A stretch of DNA of 64,000 bases, from the NCBI GenBank assembly GCA_016748015.1, contig JAAOMT010000703.1, forward strand, positions 302,550 through 366,549, written 5' to 3'. Of this stretch, positions 44,845 to 57,477 are shown piece by piece. The position numbers and the translations under genes were made by a program. This DNA comes from Geosiphon pyriformis. Its lineage: Eukaryota; Glomeromycota; Glomeromycetes; Archaeosporales; Geosiphonaceae. The first letter of the stretch is position 1. Each line of letters starts with the position of its first letter. A model generated the notes under the pieces. It was not told where the DNA came from, made no database searches, and saw nothing but the letters and a program-made list of their open reading frames with translations.

Positions 44845-45797
44845 TGTTACTCAAAGAATATAGGAATTAAATATTAGTACATAAATTAGCCAATCAGAAT
44901 AAACATAGTAAAAAGTGAAATTCCAGAATTTCTCTCAGAAGAATTGCAAGATTCCAGAAATTTCAGGATTCTCATATAAAGAATTGCAGGATTCCAGAAT
45001 TCCAGAATTCCTCTCAAAAGAATTATAGAATTCCAGGAATTTCAGAATTTTTGGTTAGAAAATTAAGGAATTCAAGGAATTTTGTACAATAAAATTTATA
45101 TCTATATAGCAGTAGTATCAAAAGCTAGAAAAAAAGGCAGGAAGACTGAGAGTCAGTAGGACTCTCAAAGTCAATTAGACTCACAAGTTATAATTATTAG
45201 AATCTTTTAGTTAAAGATCTCTCAGTTTGGATTTGATCTAAACAACCTTCCACATTACAAATATCAAATAAATAATTATTTCACTATCTTAATCCACTCT
45301 TACTATCAACACTTTATGTTAATAATAATTGATACTTAACACCACTGGAACAATAGCTCTTGATCATGGCTATTAACAGAATACTAACATGCAAATTGCC
45401 TTGGCTTATTTCTTTTATTTTTTCATTTTCATTTTCATTTTCATTTATTTTCTTCATTATTTCTTTGGGTTTACTAATTGATTAAAAATTAAGCACTGAA
45501 TTATTAACATTAAGAATTGCCTAAAGATTTTGTATCTGAAGGTTTTTTGTTGAGTCCTTTGTATAATAAACAAAGAATTAATAGTTGTTTATTCGTAGCT
45601 TCTCAGAATCACAATTTTGTCAATTTTTTTTTTTAGCTTGATGGCTGGTACTTTTTTGGTAAGTAATCTGTAATTCCTTTACATGCTTTATCCATTTGCA
45701 GGGGTCTTTTACCAGATTTTACCAACTGTATTATTAATTGAGCACCAAGTTATGGGTTTGTTATTTAATTTGAGACTCTAAATAATCACTTGTAACA
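44845..45797 (+). repeat. Element C 3' LTR with internal inversion
   Basis: 953 bases, TGTTACTCAAAG to TTGTAACA. It is collinear with the 5' LTR except 45523-45715, which matches the corresponding 5' LTR segment (about 43379-43571) in reverse complement. Short TGGTAAAA/TTTTACCA inverted words lie near the two breakpoints. Confidence 0.88.
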
Positions 45798-47136
45798 ATG
45801 TTACATAATATGCCAATTTTATCATTGACTATTAACTAATCTAAATTTATATAAGAATATATATATGTACATTTAATGTAATTCTATAATTTTTTAATAC
45901 TTTAAAAAATTTATTCACAATATTTATTTTACTATGTTGTCTACTTATTAATTTAAAATTAATTATTGTTTATTAAAAGTTTCAATTATTATTAATATAA
46001 TAAGTAATAATGAAAGCAAAAGCTTTGTTATTGGAAAATGTTCAAAGATCTAATATAAAAAAATTGTAAACTTAATAGTTTTTAAGTATGCCTATTATAT
46101 TATAAATATAAATAAAAGAAAAAAAACATTTCATAATAAAAATAATACTTATTTTTAATTTTTGTCTATTTAAGATATAGAGTTTTATGACTTTATTCTT
46201 AATTATATCAGCACAAACAAGTTGAGAAATAGGATTCAAATATTAGAATATTTTAATTAATTCAGAGTTTTATATTATAAAAGTAATTGCTAGTAGTTGA
46301 TAAGCCAAATAATAATCATATCATAAAGTTTTTTATTATTAATATCAATAGCAGTTACTATAGAAGACTAAAGTAGTTTTTTAGTTAGATTGGCCAAAAA
46401 TTATAAAAAAAATTAACAATTTTTTTCATTAAAACATTTTTTCAATTGACTTGTAATTTTTCTGAATATTTTGTCTTTTCTTATAATATTCTTCTATTGT
46501 AACATATACTGTCTAGTAGAAAGCCTTTAAATAATACCATAAAAGTTTGGTAATATCCATAATTTTATAAAAAAATGATTTATATACATATTTTGAAACT
46601 ATATATTTAGCTGTTTTTTTTTGTTTACTTAAACTTATCAAAATAGTTCTATACTTTATTCTAAAAACTATGTTTACTAAATATATTAATATTTGAACTA
46701 TTTGGGTTATTAAATTTTATTATTTAGAATTTTAAATTTTTAATAACATTGGATAATGTCAACAATGAATTTATTTTGGTAAATTGAAACATAAAGTTAT
46801 TATATATATATAGTTTTATATATATTTTTAATTAATTATAATAATTAAACTAAATAATAATTAATAAACAAATAGTACAAGTTATATCTTTTTTTAATTT
46901 TATTAAACTTGAACAAGTTTGTAAACTTTAAACCAGACTTAAACCAAACTCAAACTTGTCAAAAAAGTTTAATACAAAACTTGAACTGAATCTATTTTGA
47001 AAAATTAGTTTGGTTTAAATTTGGTTCATAATTTGAACCGAACTTAAATAACATCCAAAGTTTATTTCAGTTTAGTTCAATCAGAACTCTAATTAACAAT
47101 ATTTAAAAAAAAAAACCAAAAACCTCCAATAATATT
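45798..47136. other. AT-rich DNA with AACTTAAACCAAAC-like words
   Basis: No gene recognised. Between about 46900 and 47060 words such as TTAAACCAAACT and AGTTTGGTTTAA recur in both orientations; a similar word occurs near 9895. Possibly an eroded dispersed repeat. Confidence 0.45.
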
Positions 47137-50100
47137 TGGTGCTCTTTTACAGATTAACACAGCAAAAATTAAATCAAAGTGGTAATCACATTAGACATAA
47201 TAACTTTAAAATACTATTAGTTAATTTATACATACTACAAACAATGATTTGAAATCTAAAACAAAATTACAGCTTTTAAGAAAACACTTTTTTAATACAT
47301 TGAAAACTAAATTAACAATTATCTCTTTAGAAATTACAATATTACAGAAGTTAAGCAAAATCTTCTTAAAAATTTCATATACTACTTAAATAAAAACCCA
47401 AAAAACATTAGTGCTAATAATTGTACTACTTACTTTAAAAAACTTAATTACAATATTATCAAGTTTTGTAAAAAAAAATACTTTACTAATTCACAATTTA
47501 TTTTTAAACTTAGGTCTGAATTCAAAACAAACAAAAAAAGCAATCAAAATAATATGCAACCAATTTATATAATACTTAACATACCAAAAACAACTTTTCA
47601 ATATTTGCAAACACCAAAACAAAGAATTAGTTCCAAACTACCATTTTCAATTATACTCTTTCCAGTTTTTTTTACATAAGCTTAAATATTAAATTCACTA
47701 CTTAACTGTTTTTAAGACCAAAAGACTTTATATTACCAAAAAGCTCAATACAACAGTCTAAACAAATTTTTATTGGCACAAATTTTCTCAATTTTTTAGC
47801 AAAAAACCAGAATAATTATTTTGATAATAATAACATTTCTGAATTTACAGAAAAAAAACTACTAAAAATGAAAATACAGAAGAAATAACAACCATTTATA
47901 TTATAAAAATTACTAAATTTACCAAAAAAAATACTAATACTAGCTCTTAAAAATGGCTTAATAAAATTTCAAAAGCAGAAGATGCAAATATTTGAAACAT
48001 AATAAAAATATTAAAAGCAATTTCTTATTTTTTTTAAAGAACTGTAAAAGAATAGTTTAAAAACTTAAATAAAATAAAAGTTTTACTTTTTGTCTCCTTA
48101 ATTTTATAATCACAACCAGAACAAAGAGTAAAAAAGCTGCACCTGATATCTGTCCTGAGATATCTAATAAAATTTCAACCAAAGAAGCTCTCTCTGTTGT
48201 AGAAGCAACTAGACAAAACGTTTTAGAAGTCTTTCTTTTACTCAGTAATTGTAATAAGCTGTTTTTGGTAGCCACTGAAGCAACTTCCTTATCTTTGACT
48301 GGTTTTTTACCAGTCAAAGTTCCCTCAAAGAGACATACTTAGATTAGTCCCAGTGTTGCCTTTATCTCAACTAAGGGCCCAAAAGTGTTTAATAATAGAC
48401 CAGTTAACAAGCTGGTCTTCTTTTTCATAACTTCTATATCTGGTGCTGCTAACATCTTTTCTTCAAAAAAAATAGTCAAAAAGACCAAAAGTTCAGAAAA
48501 GTGAGAGCAGTTGCTTGTCTCTGCTATTGTTACACCAAACCCTTTTGTGGTTCCCAATGAGATCTTAAATGAGATCTCCATAGCATCATCCAGCATGTTG
48601 TCCAAAATGGGCTTAGATCAACCTCTGGCTATGTTGCCAAATGTGGTGTCTTCCAGTAGATTATCGCTGGTTTTAGAAGCAAAACAATTTCTTTTTGTTG
48701 GGTCACCTGTTCTTGAAAACTGGGCTGATCAAATGGAAACTGAATTATCTCCTTTTCTAGTTTTTGGTACTACTTCTGATGGTGCTTGGAAAACTATTAC
48801 TGGTCATTAAAAGTTTGCTGAGTAGGTGGCCTCCACTTTGGTGTTTGATGCTTCTTTTGGCTTATGTTAAGACTGTTTTTCAATTAATACATGATTTCTT
48901 AGATGCGAAGTCAGTATTAAAAGACAATGTGAAGCTGTTTTGTATAAAGTTTGCTTCTCAAATGTCTTTGGAAGCTGTATTTTTGGTTGAGCTTACAAGC
49001 TCTGTATATTTGGCCACTCTCAAAATTGCCAAGTCTTTGGTGGTTTCTGAGTCTGGTTCCCCTTCTGCTGCTGTTGTGTTGTATAATGTGCTCTTGGGTG
49101 TGTTTGCTGCTGACATTAAGATGACTTTTGATGTGTTTGGTAGTGTTATTTAAGTTGTGTTGAAGCTTGTTGGCATTTGGCAGTATGTGGTGGTTTATTT
49201 TGAGAAGTTGGACTCTGTTGTATCTACTTTGAATCATTGGTCAGTCTTAGTGGACAAAGATAGTGTTAGGATCTTTCCCCTTGTGAATCAACAGGAAACA
49301 ATTGTGTCTTATAATAAATTTAAGGCCAAATTGGTTAATCTTCTTCCTGGTTGCACTGTTTTTATGATAAGTAATATGATTTCTCAGGTTGGTGGTCAGA
49401 CATGTTTTATTCCCTGTTTTTCTAAGTCTGGTTGTTGTTCTCAGTTTGCTCTGATTACATTTGGCTTTTAAGCTGATTTGGATCTTGCTGTTATTAAAAC
49501 TGGTACACTAAGAAAGTGCTGTATCTGGTAGAAAACTTCTGGTTGTCAGCATTGTTTTTGGTGTCAAAAAATAGGCCACTTGGCCATGGACTGTAATGTT
49601 GTTCCACCTTTCTCTTCTAAGGCTCCCAAGATGTTTAAATTACATTTTATTGGTTCTTTGTTTTATGTAAAAGCATTTGTTCTCCCGTTCTTTCTGAGTT
49701 TTCTCTTTTGGTGGCTGCTGCTGTTCCTGTTGCTATTGTAAATTCTTTGGTGTTTTCTCAACTGGCATTTCTGAAATCTGATTTGGCTAAGCTTTCTGTT
49801 TTGGTTGAATCTATTGTTAAGCTTGTTGGCTCTATGGTCAAAGTTTTTGAACAATTTGTTAATAGTGATCTGGTTTCAAGTTCTGTTCTTGGCCTCAAAG
49901 TCAACAAGGTTTTGGTTCACATGAGTATCTTTAGCAGAGCTGTTGGTAAGTTGGAGCAAGAAGTAGTCACTCTGAAAACTGAGTGTGGTTTTGAAGACGT
50001 TGATATGTCTGGCCTTCATGTAAGTTTATCATCTTTTAATGATAATATGTTTTTTAATTTGATGTCTTTTTGGGAACATAAATCTGCTATTATAAAGACT

Positions 50101-50690
50101 GATGTCTTTAAAACAGCTGAATAGTTGGTTGGATTGGTTAATAATAGTGCTACATTATTTGAAATTGTTCAAAGAATGTTTTCTTTGGGTAAGTTTTCTT
50201 TTGGTGTATCAATGTAGTATAGCCTGAACTAACTTAAATAGTTGGTTACATGTAGTAAGTGTGTGAATTATATTTAGTCCTGGGTCACTTAGTTTGGTCC
50301 TAATTTCTAGATAATGGTTGGGTTACACTCGTTAAACTCTTAATAAAAAAAAAACTTAAACGCATCTTTTAAAAACTGGCAAGTATTTAAAGATACTTTT
50401 TTGAAACAGTTTATTAACAACAATACTTCTATTATTTTCCAAAACCAGTTTTGTAATATTAAGCAAAAGCTTTCTGAATTTATTATAATTTATTTTAAGA
50501 AGTTTAATAAACTTTTTAAAAGAATTTGACAATTAAAAACCAACAACTACTATTTTAATACTCAAATTTTAAATTAATTTATTGTTAGATTCAAAGATAA
50601 ATTAATTAAAAAAGTTTGCTTACATGTCCCAAAAGATTTAGTTATAGCCATTTAATATGTTAAAGCCAATAAAATAGTCATTGTTACTCA
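47137..50690 (+). mobile_element. O2: old O-type gag remnant split by a LINE
   Basis: TTTGGTGCTCTTTTAC near 47130-47145 is a decayed PBS, and 47150-48069 matches the leader and gag N-terminus of element O (28.5-29.4 kb) in reverse complement, including a stretch matching NPKQAVKTNRRI and the following helix. The match resumes at 50351-50690 with the gag core. Between them lies the LINE copy 48070-50350. No 5' LTR is recognisable and nothing downstream of gag remains. Confidence 0.7.
48070..50350 (+). pseudogene. LINE copy carrying ORF1 (RRM-like region and CCHC knuckle)
   Basis: Plus-strand decayed ORF1 of a non-LTR retrotransposon, with frames such as 48511-48810, 48764-49153, 49157-49471 and 49708-50124. 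An RRM-like segment (WQYVVVYFEKLDSVVSTLNH) is followed by QETIV...LVNLLPGCTVF and a CCHC knuckle CFWCQKIGHLAMDC at 49553-49594, then a coiled-coil-like tail (LVESIVKLVGSMVKVFEQF). About 100 bases after ORF1 ends, an A-rich tail appears (50341-50354). The copy is flanked by duplicated AAAAACTTAAA (48059-48069 and 50350-50360), as expected of target-primed insertion. The endonuclease/RT ORF2 is missing. ORF1 proteins coat LINE RNA; this one is broken by several stops and frameshifts. Confidence 0.8.
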
Positions 50691-50798
50691 ATAGAAATTA
50701 ACAAAAATCAAAAATAATAATATTATAATATATTAATTAATTATTAAATAATAGTATAAATAGAACAGATTAACAAATAAAATTAGAAAATATAACAT

Positions 50799-51678
50799 TG
50801 TTACTCATAGAATATAGAAAAAATACTAGCATATAAATTAGCCAATCAGAAGTAGGTACAATAAATATGGAATTCTAAAATTCCTCTCAGAGGAATTGCA
50901 AGATTCCAGGAATTTCAGGATTCTTGTACAAGGAATTGCAGGATTCCAGAATTCCAGGATTCCTCTCAAAAAAATTGCAGGATTTCAGGAATTCCAGGAT
51001 TCCTGGTGTGAAGAATTGAGAAATTCAGGAATCTCAATTATGTATATATAGCAGTAGTATTAGAAGTAGAAAAGACAGAATCCTTTAGTTAGAAATTTCT
51101 CAGTTTAGATCTAATCAAAACAACCTTTCATTCACAAAATATCAATAAATAATTATTTACTATCTCAATCCACTCTCTATTATCAACACTTCATGTTGAT
51201 AGTAGTTAATACTTAACTACACTGGAACAATAGCTCTTGATCATGACTATTGATGGGATACTAACTTGTAATTGCTTTTGTTTATTTCTTTTCTTTTATC
51301 TTCTTTTATTTTCTTTGGCATTTTTTTTGGTTGACTAATTGATTAAGAATTAAAAGTGCTGAGTTATTGATCTTAAGAATAGCCTGGTAAAAGAACCCAA
51401 AAGAAGAGTATAAGATTTATATATATTAACAGATAATTTACCAGAAGAGCATCTCTGCCAGATTACCAGCCATCATGCTGAGAAAAAAATTCAACAGAAT
51501 TGCAATTCTGGGAGGCTATGGGAAAGACAACCACTAAATTTCTGTTTATTATACAAAAAACTCCACAACAAAGCCTTCAGATTCACAAACCCTTCAGATA
51601 CCAATGCCAACAAATCAATTAAGCACCAAGTTATGGATTTGTTATTTGATTTGAGACCCCAAATAATTACCTGTAACA
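50799..51678 (+). repeat. Element D 5' LTR
   Basis: 880 bases, TGTTACTCATAG to CCTGTAACA. CCAAT in TAGCCAATCAGAAG near 50840, GGAATTCC-type array at about 50869-51005, TATATATA near 51042, and GAGCACC-like AAGCACCAAG near 51622 as the PBS-complementary arm. Confidence 0.9.
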
Positions 51679-51740
51679 TTTGGTGCTCGCTGTGAGATAT
51701 AATCTTATAGAGAACCAGCACCAACAACAATCATCCAAAA

Positions 51741-53046
51741 GTGGCAGAATCAGAAATTATAGAAGCAAACCATTTAAAATTTGCCAAAGTCTTGTTTTAG
51801 CAGTACAGCCAACAATTAGGATTAAACAACAACCATTATTCAGCAGAATCCACTTTCAATTTCTACATCAATAATAAAATCATAGACTGCTTAGGAGAAA
51901 CAGTTAACATTGAATCTCCAAGAAAAAATTTCTATACAGAATTATTTCAACATACCAGCTTATCAAGAAATTACAGTTTTACACCAATCATTAGGGAAAT
52001 CAATCAAACCATTGAAAGATACACACAACAACAATTTCTAATTACCTATGCAGACAAAAAAAAAAAAAGACTACAAACCCCAACAGTGACACCAAAGGGG
52101 ATTTAACCACCTACTTGAAAGAAAACTAGAATTAAATCACCAACAAACTTATCATACCATTATATACCTGAAAGTGCCATCAACATCCCATCAACAAGCA
52201 TGTTCACATTACATACGACATCAACCTTTGAACAACTCTCATTTCAAAGTAAACAAAAGAAAGCAGAATTACTAGGAACCTATGGCAATTATTTTGAAGG
52301 ATTTAAATCGTGATTGCCAATGTTATCAGAATTCCAATTACTGCCATCTTAACCAGATTTTGGAAACACAAGTCTCTGGAAGATAATGGAATCAGAAAAA
52401 GAGGAAGAAAAACAAGCCAAAGATCAAGAATTTACTTACTAAAACACAATTTTGGAAAATCCAGAAATCAAAACTTCAAATTTTCAAACTCAACAAAATA
52501 ATCCAAACTCTGAGTTAATTAATTAGGAAAACTTACCTTTTGAAATCATCATTAATCAGCAACCAATCAATCCAATTGCCAAACAACCCCAAGAACTGCT
52601 AATACCATCTCAATTACTACCCTTTCTATTACTACAGCAACCAAATATGGATCCAATGGCTTATGCCCCAATAGCAAAACTTGAGAAGTTTACAGGAGAA
52701 GATGACACACAAATATGGCTGAATAATATGGATTACAGCCAATGGATGGAATGACACCAGAGTACTCCAAGCTATCCCTTATTTTTTACAAGATACTGCT
52801 GACTCATGATATCAAAGTTTGGTCACCAAACCTCAAACATTTCAAGAATTTAAAGTTGTATTCTTGGGATATTTTAGTAATAATAACAGTATTAATTGTC
52901 TGGCCAACACTTTCATTACAATTAAACAAGGAAAAACAGAAGCAGTTACCACTTATTTAGAATGCTTTTACAGGAACTTGTGCCAGATCCAAGCAATTGA
53001 CACCAATTATTTTACAGTGGTCCAGATCCTAAACCAATTTATTTGT
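51741..53046 (+). pseudogene. Element D gag, first part
   Basis: GTG at 51741 opens the same gag frame as in A, B and E (VAESEI), again without an upstream or early ATG. A TAG occurs about 18 codons in. The N-terminal domain (ESTFNFYINNKI, NIESPRKNFYTELFQHTS) is followed by the ENPEI-like region and the gag core to QILNQFIC at 53046, where element E is inserted. Frame slips between 52080 and 52900. Confidence 0.8.
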
Positions 53047-53895
53047 TGTTACAGGTGATTATTTCTGCTGTTGAATTAAATAACAAACCTGTAACTTGGT
53101 GCTCAAAAACTACTTTCGTTGATGAAGTTCTGCAAGTGTTGTATCTGAAGGTTTTGGTTGAGTTCTTTATATAATGAACAGAGATTCAGTGGTGATGGTA
53201 GTAGTTTTCCTGGAGTCGTAATTATGCCCAATTTCTTTCTCAGCTTGGCGGCCAGATTTATTCTGGTAGTCATGCCCTTCTGGTAAGCTATCTGTTAATA
53301 TATATAATTCTACCCTTATTTCTGGGTCTTTTACCAGACTATCCTTGACGTCAATAACTCAGCGCTTAATCTTTTAATCAATTAGTATACAACAATAAAA
53401 CAACATGAAGAAAGAAAAGAAAAGAAAGAAAATAAGCCAAGGCAATTTGCAGATTAGTATTCCGTCAATAGCCGTGATCAAGAGCTATTGTTCCAGTGTA
53501 GTTAAATATCAATTATTATCAACATGAAGTATTGATAGTGAGGAGTAGATTGAGATATAAAATAATTATTTATTTGATGATTGTGTTTCTGGGCTAAAGA
53601 TTCTGTTATATTGATTCTGTCTTTTCTGTTTCTAATACTACTGCTATATATACATAATTGAGATTTCTCAATTTCTCAATTCTTTACAACAGGAATCCTG
53701 AAATTCTTGGAATTCTGCAATTCCTATGAGAGGAATCCTGGAATTCTGGAATTCTGCAATTCCTTGTTGGGAAATCCTGAAATTCTTGGAATCCTGCAAT
53801 TCCTGAGAGAAATCCTGGAATTCCATATTTACTATGCCTACTTCTGATTGGCTAATAATCATGCTAATATATTTTCTATATTTCTATGAGTAACA
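53047..53895 (-). repeat. Element E 3' LTR
   Basis: 849 bases, TGTTACAGGTGATTATTTCT to GAGTAACA; PPT adjoining at 53896-53911. GGAATTCC-type array about 53690-53822; TATATATA near 53645. Confidence 0.92.
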
Positions 53896-53911
53896 TTATT
53901 CCTTCCTTTTA

Positions 53912-54733
53912 ATATTGAGCTCTTTTGAAATTCAACTTATTTAATTCCCCCTCTTGAAGTATTTCTTGGATTTCATTTTCAAGAATTACTTGTGTTATTT
54001 GGGTCTGTAATTCTTCAAATTGAGCATTGATGATCTTTTCCAATTGATTACTGGTAACCATATCCATTGCTTTGCTAAGCAATATTTCTGGTCTATTCTG
54101 AAATGCTGTGTGTATTTGGTATATGGCTCGAGCCTGTGTGGATAAGTTGTTTTTCCCCACAAAATGTTCTAATTGTTGTAGTATTCTTTTGTCGAATAAT
54201 TGCTTTGTTTTATTTGTATATAGATTCTGGATATTTACATGTTGTCCCAAGTAAAAATAACAATAGTTTCGTGGAAATTGTTGTATTCACCAATTCCAAG
54301 TTTCTTTAGTCAACTCTTGATATAGTGACTCTTTTGTCAACTCTTTTATTGCTAATTTTACTTTTGCAATGATTTTGTCCACAGTATTTTCAGTTTTCTT
54401 CTGTGTTCTGAGTTGCAATGTCTTTTTAGTATCTTGATATCGAATAGTTTGTTGATTGATTGTAATCTCCATTTCCTGGTATTGGATTAATTGAAAAAGT
54501 TGTTGTGCTAGTGAGTGAATGTTGTCTGTAATTTACATTTTTCTGATATTTCCTATTGCGTCTACCATGTCTTTATATATTTTTTTAATAGATCAATTTT
54601 ACGTGTTGTTGTCAATAATAACAATTGGTTCCAAATCTTGTGAAATCTTATCTGGTTGGACTAGTATTCTTTGTACTTCTAATTGTGGAATATTACTGGT
54701 AGATGGTAGTGTGATGTTGTGATATAGTTTCAG
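53912..54733 (-). pseudogene. Element E post-integrase extension
   Basis: Same frame as its integrase. Open stretches 54472-54287 and 54250-53909 cover nearly the whole extension: NQQTIRYQDTKKT, LTKESLYQELTKETWNW, then GQHVNIQNLYTNKTKQLF, and a Gln/Glu-rich helical C-terminus ending LNKLNFKRAQY just before the PPT. Between them, a TGA stands where A has TGG in the WNWW motif. No membrane segment or cysteine motif; role unknown. Confidence 0.68.
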
Positions 54734-55975
54734 TCAATCTCCATGTACTGCTTTGATTAAAATTTTGTTATCCAATCTTAATTTGTAAGCTCCATTTCCT
54801 AGAATTTCTTCTATGTAAAATGGTCTGTCCCATTTGGAGTCAAATTTTCCACTCCATTGTTTTTCTGCTTTGGTACAATGTAGTAATACTTTGTCTCCAA
54901 TCTTGAATTCAACTGGTTTGTCTGGTAGTCGACTATTGTGTCTTTCTTTCTGTTTTTCTTGTGACTTTTGAATATTATTCACTGCTCTTTTTCGTTTGTT
55001 TTTCAATGTTTCCATTAAGTCATATGTTTTTCTCAGCAATGTTTCTTGAAAATTTTTTTCTGTTATTGGTTCAGCTGAATATGTATTAATTTCTCTCTTT
55101 ACTGGTAATGTTGCTGTTCTTCCATACACTAATTCAAATGGTGTTGCTTGTGTAATATTTTGTTTCATTGTCTGATAAGCAAATAGTACTGATGGTATGA
55201 ACAAATCTCAATCATTCTGGTTTTCTTGGCTGAACTTAGCTATTGCTTCACATAATGTTCTGTTGAATCTTTCTACTAATCCATTGGTTTGTGGATGGTA
55301 TGATGATGATAATAGTCTTTTGATTCTGAATCTTTGGCTCAATTCTGTTAATGTTCTGTTCACAAAATGAGTTCCTTGGTCTGATAATAGTTCTTTTGGA
55401 CATCCATGTCGACAAATCAAATCCTGATGAATGAATTCAGCAATGGATTCTGCATCCGCTCTTTGAATTGCTTTCGCCTCTGGCCATTTAGTGAGATAGT
55501 TCATAGCTACTGCTATGTATCTGTTTCCTCTGCTGGTAATTGTTAATGGTCTGACTAAATCAATTCCAATATGGTCAAATAGTTGTTCCACTTTGATTGG
55601 TCTTAATGGTTTACTGGGTTTCGTACCTTCTCTTTGCTGACAAGCATCACAATTTTGAACATATTAGATAATGTCTGGATACATTGATGGTCAATAATAT
55701 TTTTTTCTGGTTCTTTCCATGGTTGCTTCTTTATGAAAATGTTCTGCTGTTGGATTTGAGTGTATGTTGAATAATATTGTCTCTTTTTCTGGCTCTGTAA
55801 TTACTCTGGTTGGTTGATCTGGATCTTTTTTATTTTTCCGATAAAGTATATTTTGGTGAGTAATAAAATATTTTGATTGTTGTTTGATACTCTTTCATTC
55901 CATTTGAGATAAATTCTCCTTGAACTGTTGAGTGTTTATATAATGTTGAAGTTGTTAATATTTTTGTATGTTCAT
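54734..55975 (-). pseudogene. Element E integrase
   Basis: Starts near NIQKY (55975). The core is in open stretches 55591-55208 (GIDLVRPL first Asp, LLSDQGTHF second Asp, GLVERFNRTL with Glu) and 55204-54734 (KIGDKVLLHCTKAEKQW, GNGAYKLRLDNK). The HHCC region (55.6-55.8 kb) contains stops. The frame differs from RNase H by one base, so an indel lies between. Ends at the shared TGA 54734-54736. Confidence 0.87.
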
Positions 55976-56039
55976 CTTTTGTTATATTTTTCGTTGATAT
56001 TGTTCTGGTTTTGTTATATTTTTGTGTTAAAATGTTCTT

Positions 56040-57477
56040 AGATTTGTCTTATTCATAACAAACCGTCAGCATTTCCATTGTCTTTTCTTTTTTTGTAATG
56101 TATAGTATAATTGTATGGTGCAAGTGCCATTTTCTATCTTGACTGTCTTCTATCTCCAAATTCTTGTTTTTGGAGTGATGTTAATCCCTTGTGATCTGTG
56201 TATACTTCAAACTTCTGGCTCAAGTATTCTTTCCATTTCATGACTGACCAGTATATTGTTAAGTGTTCTTGTTCTGGTGTTCCATAGTTCTTTTTGGCTG
56301 GTATTAAACCTTTGCTGGCATATGCTACTGGATGTTTTCTGCTGTTTGGTCTCTTTTGAGATAATACTGCTCCCAATGCTTGGCCGGATGTATTGGTAGT
56401 GATGATGAATAGTTTGTTGTGATCTGGATAGATCAATACCAGAACTTGAATGAGCTTTCTTTTCAGAATATCAAAAGCTTCTTGTTGACTTTCTGTCCAT
56501 TCATATTTTGTATTCTTAGTTTGCAGATTATTGAGCAGTTGAGCTATCTTTGAAAAATTCTTTATAAAGTATCGATAATAGCTTGCAAATCCCAAGAATG
56601 ATTTTAATTCAGTCACATTGGTTGGTACTGAAAAGTTCTTTACTATCTCTATTTTTTCTGAATCCATTTTGATTCTGTCTTTGCTGATTATGTGTCCCAA
56701 GAATTTTAGTTCTGTCTTGCCAAAGAAGCATTTTGTTGCATTTAACTTTAGTCCTGCTTTTCTTAGTCTTTTGAACACTTGTTGAAGATGATGAAGATGA
56801 TTATCAAATGTTTTTGAGAATACATTGGTGTCATCCAAGTATACAACTACTGATTTCTACAATAAGCCAGTATAGAAAATTTCCATTAGCTGTTGAAAAG
56901 TGGCTGGTGCATTGGTTAAACTGAATGGTATTACTTCAAATTCGAAATTTTCTTCTCTTGTGGTGAATGCCATTTTCTTTTTGTCGGCTGGATCCATGGC
57001 CACTTGCCAGTAACCACTGTCCAAGTCTAATGTTGAGAACCATTTGTTTCTGCCAAAAGCATCGAATTGTTCTTGTATCTGTGGAGTTGGATAGCTGTCT
57101 CCACGAATTACACTATTTAGTTTTCTGTAGTCCACACAAAATTGGATCTTTCCATTCTTCTTTTGAACAAGTACTACTGGTGATAACCATGGGCTCATTG
57201 ATGGCTGAATTAACTCATTGTCAAGCATTTGGTTGATCTCTTGATGGATGATTTTATGGCTGGCTGGTGGTACTCTGTATGCTCACTGTTTGATGGGCAT
57301 TGCATCTATAGTATTGATTTGATGTTGGATAATGTCAGTTCTGCCAAATTTGTTTTTGCTGGCAAAGATGTCATTGAACTGGTTGAGCAATATCTTGAGT
57401 TGCATATGTTGGAGTGGATCTAAGTTTCCCATGTTCATTTGTTCCAATTGTTCTGGTTGGAGCAAATAACATTCACT
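56040..57477 (-). pseudogene. Element E RT and RNase H
   Basis: RT: MLDNELIQPSMSPWLSPVVL, IQFCVDYRKLN, LDLDSGYWQVAMDP, FEVIPFSLTNAPATFQ, then TAG at 56857-56859 and the YLDD strand at the head of a 234-residue stretch (56838-56134) that continues through LKFLGHIISK, FLGFASYYRYFIK and RNase H (FIITTNTSGQ, first Asp changed to Asn; YGTPEQEHLTI; FEVYTDHKGL). A TAG near 56134 stands at the Trp that A keeps as TGG. Confidence 0.87.

Larger units (their letters stand above)
42709..45797 (+). mobile_element. Element C: internally deleted, non-autonomous derivative
   Basis: 3089 bases, plus orientation, flanked by a perfect ATGT duplication (42705-42708 and 45798-45801). Two ~950-bp LTRs enclose only 1191 bases: PBS (43656-43672), the gag start, expanded gag-derived repeats, part of the zinc-module/dUTPase region, and PPT (44831-44844). 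Protease, RT, RNase H and integrase are absent, so movement would have needed proteins from an autonomous relative. Termini, PBS and PPT are retained. Confidence 0.9.

Noticed and set aside
50683-50798. Second LTR start (TGTTACTCAATAG near 50683)
   Set aside because: Only about a dozen bases match before similarity is lost; could be chance in A/T-rich DNA.
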